NCBI GenBank assembly: GCA_030248195.1
Contig: JASAND010026207.1
Coordinates: 104,259-168,258 of the forward strand
Source: Trissonchulus latispiculum
Lineage: Eukaryota; Nematoda; Enoplea; Enoplida; Ironidae
Direction: 5' to 3'
Length of the DNA: 64,000 bases
The notes below the pieces were generated by a model, which saw only the letters and a list, made by a program, of their open reading frames with translations, was not told where the DNA came from and made no database searches. The translations under genes were made by a program, and so were the position numbers. The stretch's first letter is position 1. Each line of letters starts with the position of its first letter. Below are positions 10,809 through 19,599 of this stretch, piece by piece.

Positions 10809-12184
10809 GCCATCTACCCGCACGAGCAGATTCACAGTTTGACGGGAAGGAAGGTGGCGATGACGCACAGATGGTCTGCGCTATCGAAGACATCGGCAAT
10901 CAGGTATCGACGACCGATCGCTATGTCCTGTCTCGCGAGTCGGCCAGGGATCCTGTGATATCATGGGTCATTCGCTTTACTCGTGAAGGTTGGCCGCCAA
11001 AGAAAAATGATGAAGGGACTGAAAGCTTAGCGTTTCCGGCAACTGGCAGATTCATTGTCTATTGTTAACGGTTGTCTCCTGCATGGCTGCCGAGTTGTGA
11101 TTCCCTCCAGTTTACGTCTCAAGGTCCTGGGACAGCTGCATCTTGGACATTTTGGTATACAGCGAATAAAACAACTGGCCAGAACCGCTGTATGCTGGCC
11201 AAACATCGACGACGACATAGACGCTACGTGTAGCCACTGCATAGCGTGTGGAGAGCACCAAAACAAGCCGTCCAAGCCGGCAGTTCATCCTTGGATGCTC
11301 CCCGAGAAGCCATGGAGTCGCTCGCATCTGGACCATGCCATTAACATCCTGGGTTCAAACTGGCTGAAAACTTCACAGAAAGAAACTTTCTGATCGACGC
11401 CTATTCTAAGTATCCGTGCATTCATCCAACACAAGCAGTTACTGCCAAAGCTACGACTGAACTGCTAGAACAGGATTTTGCACACTTCGGGTATTTGCAT
11501 ACATTGGTAACAGACAATGCTTCTGCTTTTACCTCTGAGGAATTCCAGTCTTGGTGCAGAGAAAGGGGCATCACACACCTTACGGGTGCTCCTTACCATC
11601 CAAGTACGAATGGAGCTGCTGAACGGCTTGTACAGACTTTCAAGCAAGCGCTAACGAAGTCAAGCCTACCTCCTGAAAGAGCACTACAGGAGTTCTTGAT
11701 GCAGTACCGTCGAACACCAAATTCGACTCTCCAAGCGAGCTACTCAACTCATGGCAGATTCGTACTAAAATTGATACCTTGCTCCCATCTCCTGCTCACA
11801 CCGCACAAGGGAAACAAGCCAAAGAAGCTAATAAATCCCAACAACAGGAAATGATTGCGAAGCTGGCCCTATCCATCCATCCCTATCCATCCTACGACGT
11901 TGGTGATCCGGTCTACGCACTATACTTCGGACCCCGACGAGACAAAGAGCCACGCTGGGTTTTTGCTTTTGTGATCAAACGAAGAGGAACTCGAACGGTT
12001 GATGTGCGGGTCTATCCAAGAGGACCGTTTTGGCGTCGACATGTGGAACAACTGCAACCACGACACGTGTCGCCAGATGATACATAACCCGGAGAAGACA
12101 TCTTCGTCTCCAACAGTTCTTCCTTTTTTACACCGTCAGAATTCTCGGATGATGGATCCAGTCCTACAACAGATTCTGAGATGA
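10809..12184 (+). pseudogene. TyA integrase (broken) and 3' tail
   Basis: At 11055-11393 an HHCC zinc domain is visible (LHLGHFGIQRIKQLARTAV, then CSHCIAC), ending in a damaged start of the catalytic core with the first Asp (LDHAINILGSNW). The frame shifts near 11390. At 11495-11854 the core resumes with LVTDNASAFTSEEF, the second Asp, and HPSTNGAAERLVQ, with the catalytic Glu. A further shift near 11750 leads to the C-terminal region at about 11779-12087 (VGDPVYALYFGPRR, DVRVYPRGPFWRRHVEQL). All three DDE acidic residues are present but lie in different frames. Confidence 0.8.
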
Positions 12185-12296
12185 AGGTTCCAGTAGCTAC
12201 GATGGAACTGGATGTTCAATTGCCTCGTCGATCAAAGCGGCCGACAAAAGGAAAGGCTCCGCCCCGCTACTCGCCTTCACGGTGAAGTTCGGGCTT

Positions 12297-12306
12297 GGTG
12301 GGGAGG
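12297..12306 (+). promoter_or_regulatory. TyA polypurine tract
   Basis: GGTGGGGAGG directly abuts the 3' LTR, as expected for second-strand priming. Confidence 0.75.
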
Positions 12307-12660
12307 TGTCGAGTACCTCGAAGAATCCTGCAAAACGTTCGAGAAGGCTGAAGAAACTTCGAGAACATTCCATATGATTCAAGACTTTTCTGTACTTTTG
12401 AAGAACTTTCTCGAAGCTTCTAGAACATTCTGCTATTACTATATAAGCGAGTGAATTTTACACTTGTTCTTCTTCGTTGTGTTTCATTACTGTTTTCTTG
12501 TCCATGTTGACTACGCCATTACTGCTTTACGTTTACTTTACTTTATTCAATACGTTATTATACTGTTTATTTTACTTTCATTCTGTAAACGTTACCTTTA
12601 CTTATTTCCTGCTTATTCTATACGCTATTCTCTAAGGCCTCCACCACTGGGAATACAACA
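12307..12660 (+). repeat. TyA 3' LTR
   Basis: 354 bp, the same length as the 5' LTR and alignable from TGTC to ACAACA, with TATATAAG at 12440-12447. It is followed by the GAATT duplication. Confidence 0.93.
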
Positions 12661-12714
12661 GAATTCATTACGAAAAATTGTCAAATCTTAACAATTTTGT
12701 CTACTAGCGACCAT

Positions 12715-13085
12715 ACCTGAACGGGAGGTCAAATTTCACTGACCCTTGTGGAAGCAAATTTTGGTACCCCTTGTGGCAGCAATTATTCCTATGAGTATTT
12801 TTGAAAGCAATTTGTAAGCGATTATGGCGGTTTTTTAACGATAAACAGCCATTTTTTAGCAAAAACAACGTTTTTCAGACGTTTTTTAGCAAAAAATAGA
12901 GATTTTAGGTGAAAATTCCGGCGAAGCCGGAAAATTTTTAGAAAGTTTGGTTGTAAAACCAATTTTTTGGGCAATTTTCTTACCCCTTGTGGCCAATTTT
13001 CTTACCCCTTGTGGGAGCAATTTCGTGACCCCTTGTGAGCGACTTCGACGAGGGGGGTATTCCCCCCCTTGTCCACCTGTGCCAG
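12715..13085 (+). repeat. CCTTGTGG-motif repeat, short copy
   Basis: It starts ACCTGAACGGGAGG and ends GTCCACCTGTG. Inside, the unit CCTTGTGG followed by AGCAATTT-like sequence recurs about five times, and there is a small GCCGG/CCGGC hairpin. The same ends and motifs appear in reverse at 40887-43366. No ORF is preserved. I do not recognise the class; the ends are not clear inverted repeats. Confidence 0.7.
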
Positions 13086-14446
13086 CGACTGGAATAGCAT
13101 TCGGGGCTAAGCATAAGGCATACATCTTTGGAGTCCGGAATCCCACTGTTTCTGAAAGTTTCTGAAACTGTAAACCATTTGCTGCAAGCAGTTCCTGTCA
13201 AAATTTATTTAGCGAACTCCAACAAAAATGGGTATTTTTACTATTTTTGACAGCTTTAGCAAACTTTAAATTTGTTTTATTTAATTCGAATTACGTTTTC
13301 TTTTATACATTTAAGAAGTTGTAGTTTTAAAAGGAATTCTAAAATTTTCGATTTTGATTTTAAATATAAATTTTAGAATCTTTATAGAGCCTGGTAATTC
13401 ACACACGAATTGGCAGTTCACAGTAGCTTCTGGTTCAGGAGTACTGTAGCCGCAAACTTGAAAATAGTATATTTTTCACTAGGTAACCTGTTGTTGGTTC
13501 CAGCCTAATCCCCCAGCCCAAGTACTCCAAATGTTATGAAGTTTTTTACAGAATATTATAGTCAGGATGCATGTCTAAATGTGTGCCAGATTTGGCTTTT
13601 TGATGAGTGCTTTATTATGTGACTAACAGTGAAAAACTAACAAATGTGGCAAAATACTGATGGAATTTATCTCATCATAGAACCCATATCTTGACTTGGT
13701 GCAGTTGGAAAAGCTGCTTAAAATTATGAGACATATCGACTGAGTGCATTGTTGTATTAATTCGATTATTTTGAAAATGTTCATTTTTGGCGGGAAGCCA
13801 ATTTTGCGTCCCTGACAGCAAAAATTGAACAAAATGCAGTATTACTTGTAACTAATGCGCTCAAAACGCATAAAAATTTTGCCCACATATTTATGCTATT
13901 AAGAGGCATCTGTGTGCAAACTTTTAGCCCAATCGGATGCCGATAGTGGATTAGGTCTCAAACGAAATATTGATTGCACTAATTTGGGGGTGGAATGCAT
14001 GGTAAATATCGGGTTGCACTAAACTCAGACAATTTTGCAGTTACAACTGTTCATCATTGGTTAACGGCAAAATTTACGTAATACAGATAAAGGGACAAAG
14101 TTGGCATACAAGTGTACATACAATATATACAATATATACATACAATATACAATATATGGCATGATTTTGTGATCCGTTAAATGCTTTGCACTATGGCCTT
14201 TAGTACATTTAAATTTTCAATAAAAACATGATCCGAAAATGCGTGTAGCAAAGGTGAACAGTCGAGACTTACAAGAAGTGCTGCAGCAGTTTGGGTGAAA
14301 CAATGTTGAGGCACCCTATAGTGCTGACCAGGCTATAGAAACCATAATCTTTCTTGCAAGAGTTTTACCCAAAGAATCTGAGCTTAGAGTGATTATGATC
14401 ACACCCCCGCACACCATTCGGGTTCAGTTTTGTGCGTCATAAGGCA
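13086..14446. other. No recognised feature
   Basis: AT-rich, with no significant ORF. A run of TATACAAT-type simple sequence lies at about 14118-14160. Confidence 0.5.
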
Positions 14447-14811
14447 ATGTTGGGTAGCATACATTAACACGGGGTCCTATTCTGAGGGGGTCTACCCCTG
14501 AAAAATTTCAAACTTTTGAGGGGGTTTGACCCGAAATTAGTAAAAATCGCTAGTTTTCAAATTAATGTTTTGACCAAACATTAGTAAAAAATTGCAATTT
14601 ATTGCGATTTTTAAGAAAACAATCACTACAATTTGCAAACAAATGACCAATTTTTGGTAAAAATCGCCTAGGGTCTATCCTTTTTTCCTTTCTTGTCGAG
14701 AGGGTCTGCTCTTTTTTTCCTTTTTGCTGATGGAGCCTACCCAATTTTTTTTCCGTTTTGAAGGGGTCTGCACCTCCCCCATTCCCCCCACGTTATCCTA
14801 TGTTGGGTAGC
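14447..14811. mobile_element. Small G/C-ended element with 12-bp flanking duplication
   Basis: ATGTTGGGTAGC occurs at 14447-14458 and again at 14800-14811, exactly flanking 341 bp. The ends of that interval are partly inverted: TAACACGGGG on the left, and the reverse complement TAACGTGGGG on the right. The interior carries several AGGGGGTCTGC-like lines and AT-rich sequence, with no ORF. A 12-bp target duplication is unusual, and the inverted ends are imperfect, so the class is open. Confidence 0.55.
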
Positions 14812-15002
14812 GATAATTTGCTTGCCTTCCAAACCTACGGCGACTATAAGCCACAGTCGACTCTTCCCTTAAAAAGATCGCTTCATGCTTCAAATGTTTG
14901 CTTGAATCTACCAAAAAAATCGGGTTAATTGGCAGGCCTATATGCCTATTCAAAAACGTGTCATTACAGTTTGGGAACGAATTCAAACTTAAGCTTGGTT
15001 CG
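14812..15002. other. No recognised feature
   Basis: Short spacer; no ORF or repeat match. Confidence 0.4.
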
Positions 15003-15145
15003 ATTGTGCCTGGGTGGCTCAGTCGGTAGAGCGTCGGTCTAGTTAACCGAAGGTTGTGGGTTCGATTCCCACCTCATTCCCGAATTTTTCGGGTCGGAGG
15101 TGCTGTAGTGACATCCTTCTTTCTTTCGTTTATAATCTTGTATTA
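15003..15145 (+). mobile_element. tRNA-derived SINE (family 2)
   Basis: A tRNA-like body at 15007-15080 has an A-box (TGGCTCAGTCGG), anticodon stem-loop TCGGT-CTAGTTA-ACCGA (anticodon AGT, Thr) and B-box GGTTCGATTCC. The acceptor stem does not pair, which argues against a functional tRNA gene. The tail CGAATTTTTCGG plus a TTCTTTCTTT run recurs at 17936-17985. Confidence 0.75.
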
Positions 15146-16080
15146 TAACTCTATACTATGAGTGTATAACCAAAATTAGCATTACTCAGGCGTCAGCCCC
15201 TAATCAGAGTTCACTTGTAGTATAGAAATGGATAAGACACCTGAAGTAAACAGCACTTGCTAGGCTTATGACAACGCTAGGCCCATAGCCAAAGTTATGA
15301 CAACTATCTGGACAGCAAAAACTAACAACCAACCAAATTTACTAAAGCTAACAGCAGTTTTTGGTGATGCTACTACATATTGATTGTTTAGTTAAGCAAA
15401 AACATCGTTGCATCCAAAGTGACAGTTCATATTGTAACTGCATATTCTTCTTATACTTGCTTATTGACGCGATCGTTCAAAAGCCCATAGGTTCCCGGGC
15501 ATCCTCAATATCGTCCCATCCATTTCTTCGACTCAGAACGTCCAAATCAGGGCCACGTTTGGACTCACCATTCTTGGCAGATGAGCGGTCCTGGTCTGGT
15601 ACGTTCACCAAACGAAGACTCCTGCCAACTGATTGCGGCAGGTTATTGTTCAGTTCTTCTTGTTGAGCTGTGGCTGCTAGGTTAGACAAGAAGTATATGC
15701 TGGCATATATGACGCACTAGTTCATAACAGTATGACAATCGTCACTATTTGAGTACTTTATACACTTTGTACTTGCTAAAGTGCCGTACGACAAAACTTC
15801 AAAAAATAATGGAAAACGCCTGCCTGCAGTCACTAGGCAAAGCCTTAGTCCGAAACAGGAAAGAGCCAATGGGCGCGGTAAAACACATCTGCTAAGTGGC
15901 AGCCCTATAACTTTCATATGAAATGCAAGAAATTTGATCCTGTTTTCGCAACCACTACGTTTATCAATAGCAGCAGCCTACGGGATAGGAATTGGAAGAT
16001 GCTCATGTTTCGATAATTGGATATTTGAGACTTTCAAATCGACACGCTTAGTTTTGTTCTTCGGCTTGCGATGCTCGTAG
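15146..16080. other. No recognised feature
   Basis: Opposed small ORFs at 15361-15689 overlap each other and show no domain. No repeat match was found within the window. Confidence 0.4.
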
Positions 16081-16366
16081 TGTAAGGGAAGCAGGCATAG
16101 GAAAGATTGATAAGCCTGCAATGGGAGTTCAGCTGATGGTCCCGTGGTGTAGTGGTTTAGCATGTCTGACTCTAGAGCAGAAGGGCCGTGGTTCGATCCC
16201 CGGCGGGACCAATTCTTTACTTTCAATCCTGAATGAAAAGCTGAACCTCCCTCTTCCCTTCTCTCTTCTAGGTCCTGGTTTCGTGGGTACGAGGGTGCCT
16301 GACGCCTCCCGTTCGGGCTTGTCCTTGGTTTCTTCCTGATCCACCAGCCCTGGTAGAAGCGCTACA
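16081..16366 (+). mobile_element. tRNA-derived SINE (family 1), first of a tandem pair
   Basis: 286 bp from TGTAAGGGAAGC to GAAGCGCTACA. The tRNA-like body at 16138-16211 pairs well in the acceptor stem (GGTCCCG with CGGGACC) and T-arm. Its anticodon loop CTCTAGA gives CTA, an amber-reading anticodon on a Gln-tRNA-like frame. The anticodon stem has an A-G mismatch, so it is probably SINE sequence and not a working tRNA. A pyrimidine-rich run ending CTTCTAG/GTCC in the tail resembles a splice acceptor. Confidence 0.85.
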
Positions 16367-16575
16367 TGTGGCGAGGCTGCCTCAGGACCCGGATTGGACT
16401 CCTGTCTCCGGTCCCCCAGTAGTTGCTTCTGGTTGGTTGATCTAAAGGGGTCTGGAACGTGTGTCGGGGGAGCACGGATCCCTTGGGCTCAGAATGCCCT
16501 GCGCTGGATGCGCTCTCGGTTCGATTCCGAGTTGAGTAAGCCGCGGGACGCGTCTTAATTGAAACCCGGGGGAGA
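16367..16575 (+). repeat. Linker between tandem SINEs with a further tRNA-like B-box
   Basis: 209 bp containing CTCTCGGTTCGATTCCGAG, a perfect T-arm (stem CTCGG/CCGAG around TTCGATT) at about 16512-16530. The rest of a tRNA cannot be folded with confidence. It may be the right half of a composite SINE unit of 495 bp. Confidence 0.55.
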
Positions 16576-16861
16576 TGTAAGGGAAGCAGGCATAGGAAAG
16601 ATTGATAAGCCTGCAATGAGAGTTCAGCTGATGGTCCCGTGGTGTAGTGGTTTAGCATGTCTGACTCTAGAGCAGAAGGGCCGTGGTTCGATCCCCGGCG
16701 GGACCAATTCTTTACTTTCAATCCTGAATGAAAAGCTGAACCTCCCTCTTCCCTTCTCTCTTCTAGGTCCTGGTTTCGTGGGTACGAGGGTGCCTGACGC
16801 CTCCCGTTCGGGCTTGTCCTTGGTTTCTTCCTGATCCACCAGCCCTGGTAGAAGCGCTACA
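16576..16861 (+). mobile_element. tRNA-derived SINE (family 1), second of a tandem pair
   Basis: 286 bp that differ from 16081-16366 at a single position by eye (AATGAGAG instead of AATGGGAG). The tRNA-like body is at 16633-16706. The near identity with a 495-bp period indicates a very recent tandem duplication, or SINE-linker-SINE dimerisation. Confidence 0.88.
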
Positions 16862-17305
16862 GTAGATAAAATGATGGAATATTTAATTTCTGCAAAATGC
16901 CTACTTTCGACGCCAAAATATAAAATAAGGTATTTCTCGCGAGCTAGAAAAGTGCTTTCAAAAGCAAAAATCTAGAGCACAGCGAGTAGGAATAGAAGCA
17001 GAAGAGCTTACACCAAATATGTGGTTTTCAGAATTAGCCGAGGCATATAGACAAGAACGGCGAAGTGATTATTGGTCCTTTTGTAATGACACCGCCGTAT
17101 CAGCGACACCAAAAGCATCCACTTTCTGGATTGCGTTTCTGGATTCCACTTTCTAAACCTTAACTTATTAGAAGCAGCGCATCTTTGTGCGGAGCGGAAC
17201 CACTGAGCTGCTGAGAGTTACATGGGTTGCAATTTTTTAGAATATATGCCTGAACAAGTGCGTAGACGATTCTTGCTGTAAATAGAGAGCTTAGTGTAGA
17301 CTTAC

Positions 17306-17342
17306 CAGCTACAAGAGAGACGGCAATTATTAGGATTAGCAT
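17306..17342 (-). CDS. Probable exon 1 of protease gene A (signal peptide)
   Basis: ATG at 17342 opens a 12-codon hydrophobic stretch, MLILIIAVSLVA. It ends with one nt before a consensus donor gtaagt (complement of 17300-17305). That phase (1 nt) is what exon 2 at 2891 needs, giving Asp at the junction and then LRNSTLIRK-IING: signal peptide, short propeptide and activation site. No other short coding exon with this fit was seen between. Intron 1 would be 14.4 kb. Assignment to gene A is inferred from phase, orientation and content, not from overlap; it could belong to another gene. Confidence 0.55.
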
Positions 17343-17392
17343 GTTGGACCTAGAACAAAATATACCTTCAGAAATTTCAAATTGGCAACTGC

Positions 17393-17400
17393 TGACGTCA
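17393..17400. promoter_or_regulatory. Perfect CRE-like palindrome TGACGTCA
   Basis: TGACGTCA lies between the candidate TATA box and the exon-1 ATG. It is the full consensus for CREB/ATF-type bZIP proteins. Whether it is used is unknown. Confidence 0.45.
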
Positions 17401-17448
17401 GGGGATGGGGAAATTGTATTTGCAGAATCCCCAAAGTCTCTTCCTACC

Positions 17449-17456
17449 TTTAAATA
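17449..17456 (-). promoter_or_regulatory. Candidate TATA box of gene A
   Basis: TATTTAAA on the minus strand, about 107-114 nt upstream of the exon-1 ATG. That leaves room for a start site 30 nt downstream and a 5' UTR of roughly 75-80 nt. Confidence 0.45.
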
Positions 17457-17883
17457 GCAATAACTTGCAATTTGTACAAGTACATGTTCGAACACCAGCA
17501 TTGAACGCACAGTAAACCTTGCAGCGCACACACCTGAAATGAGCTGAGGAATCGAACAAGTTTGAGGCACAAATAATGCAAGCTAAACAAGTGTTGGTGC
17601 TTTTATGCTGACTTGAAATCAGACAATTTATTGGAAAACCAGCAATAGAATGCTGAATGGTACGGTTGGACAGATTAAGTTATTTTCAGGGCAGGTTAAA
17701 TTGTATACGGTTTTGATTTATGGTTTTGTACCTGCGAATGGTTATGATCTGTCACAAATACAGAATCGAATGCTGATTTATCATAGCCAAGGAACCGCAC
17801 TGTAGTGCTTTCAGTAGAAGTATTTTTTACGGTTGCCTTATTCAGAGGTCATCAAGCCGTGAAAAACTTCAAATGAAAGCATA

Positions 17884-17990
17884 CTAGTGCGCAACTGCGT
17901 ATTGCGCAAAAAGTTGTGGGTTCGAGTCCCACCGGAGGTCCGAATTTTTCGGAACTTCGCTGGTACATGACTTTCTTCTTCTTTCTCATT
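17884..17990 (+). mobile_element. 5'-damaged SINE (family 2)
   Basis: It retains a tRNA T-arm (GTGGGTTCGAGTCCCAC) and the family tail (CGAATTTTTCGG then TTCTTCTTCTTTCTC). The 5' half does not fold as a tRNA. Confidence 0.6.
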
Positions 17991-18265
17991 TATTAAGATA
18001 AAACGGATAAACTTAAATTCAACTATATACTCTTCTTTATTCAGTTTCAAATCCGAAATATATTTAAAACTATGCTAGCTGAAGAACTGTACTGACGGGT
18101 ATCTCTTGCCAGACTTATACTTAAGGTCGTGCTCCTCGTATATATCATACATCGTTGTAGAAAGTGGAAAGAAAAGAAAGAAGAAAGAAAATCATTACTC
18201 AAGTTCATTCACGCTTTCAGAAAATACTTCGTGTATGACGATAAACAACAGAAACTTCAAGATTA

Positions 18266-18790
18266 CCTTATAAACACAAGTGGTACTTATCTACTCCGCT
18301 CCCTACCACAGCGGGGGGAAGGTAACAGGAGTCTGTGTTCTGGCATAAGCCTGATGAAGGGCTGCCCCCGCTTCCACAGATGTAGTCAACATTAGAGTTG
18401 TCGCTCCTGGCTTCGGGCTGTGAATCCTGAGATAAGCACCGGCACCCTATAACCTTCTACAGGTTGCAGTTCTCTCCAGGGTTCACGTTACCTTTACCTT
18501 TACCTTTTACCTGCCTACTGCCAAAATACCAACTCCCAGTGCTTGCAGAAATTTTAATTAATCTACCCGTCGCTATCAAACCACTCTGATTCCGAGAGCC
18601 AAGCAACATATTAAAATTCAGTTAATCACGTAACACACTTAAACCACAAAATATCTAATCTTCTATCAGTGAAAAAAATCCATGTCAGGTCAGATTCTAG
18701 ACAGCTAAATCATATTTCAAGTTATTTCCTGTAAGACCAGAAAATTCACAAACTTTGTCCACAAATTTAAATGAAATTTTCATCATGGAG
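18266..18790 (+). repeat. Repeat S, copy 1 (also at 50815-51130)
   Basis: It begins ATAAACACAAGTGG(T)... and ends near GTAAGACCAGAAAATTCACAAAC. Its partner has the same order of segments but lacks about 214 bp present here (roughly 18302-18515), which is GC-richer and includes CTTTACC repeats. It lies about 0.9 kb upstream of the exon-1 candidate, so it is either a mobile repeat or part of a duplicated 5' flank. Confidence 0.6.
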
Positions 18791-19599
18791 TTAGTGAAAT
18801 CTCAGACACGAGTCACTGTGGACTTGATCACACGGAAGGTCAGCGCGTCCACTTATCGAAGCAGACTTAGACACTGGATTCCTGAACGGTAGTTTGCCAA
18901 TATCAGGAATTTCCTGTTGCCAGCCTTTAGCGGGGTCTTCTGGCTTGAGTTCGGCACTGGTTTTGGGCACTGGTAGAGCAGCATATCAGCAAGAGGGGTC
19001 AATACTTGCTTCAAATTGACTGCTGCTGACTGATAATGAATCTCTTTAATCTCCAAGTCCTGATCTTCCAGGTCCAAGGCAAACTTACGATTCCTGATCT
19101 TGATCTGAGTCCAGAATTGGATGATTGGGTGGCAAGCCGCCTTTTGGTATGAAAGTTAGCCTTAAAGTCGGGCACACCAACTATTTATTAAAATTGATAC
19201 ATACCTGCAGCGATTATGATTATCAATAGCAAAGAGGACGGTGACCAGACATGTGCAGGACGGGAAGTTTGGGGGAACCGGCAGCCGCAGGCCTTCCGAA
19301 ATCCGCATTTTCCCGGTTTTTGCCCAACCTATGACCTACTTTGAGTGCTCAACCACCACCTACGGCATAATTCATAGCTATTACAGTATGGCACCTGATA
19401 ACTGGTATTAATTTCCGTATTAATGCTAGCAAATTTATACACCTATGAACGATTCTAAAACGTGGCTACTACTTCTGCTTAGTGATGCAGTCAGTCAGCA
19501 ATTATGCTAACTTGCCCTACCAGTAAATTGTGCAATTATCATTTATTTGAGTATTCTGCTTACAAATTAACCAAGAGTAGATGATTGGCCTTTTCTTGC
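18791..19599. other. No recognised feature
   Basis: The minus ORF at 18853-19077 (74 codons) has no recognisable domain. Nothing else stands out. Confidence 0.4.

Larger units (their letters stand above)
7618..12665 (+). mobile_element. Complete but decayed Ty3/gypsy LTR retrotransposon (TyA) with target duplication
   Basis: Two 354-bp LTRs (7623-7976 and 12307-12660), starting TGTC and ending ACAACA, are flanked by the 5-bp duplication GAATT at 7618-7622 and 12661-12665. Order inside is primer-binding site, gag, zinc knuckles, protease, reverse transcriptase, RNase H and integrase, the Ty3/gypsy order. The coding region is broken by stops and frameshifts, so the copy is dead. Protein resemblance is to the mag/K02A2.6-like lineage common in invertebrates; that placement is from memory of family features and not from a search. 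The LTRs differ at about 10% of sites by eye, so the insertion is not recent. No env-like ORF is seen. It would lie inside intron 1 of protease gene A. Confidence 0.93.

Noticed and set aside
11855..12306. An env gene in TyA
   Set aside because: The space between integrase and 3' LTR is too short and shows only the integrase C-terminal region and non-coding sequence.
15007..15080. Thr tRNA gene
   Set aside because: D, anticodon and T arms look good but the acceptor stem does not pair, and the same tail recurs at 17936, marking a SINE.
16138..16706. Functional tRNA genes in the SINEs
   Set aside because: The anticodon stems have mismatches, the bodies are embedded in a repeated 286-bp unit, and the anticodon would read a stop codon.
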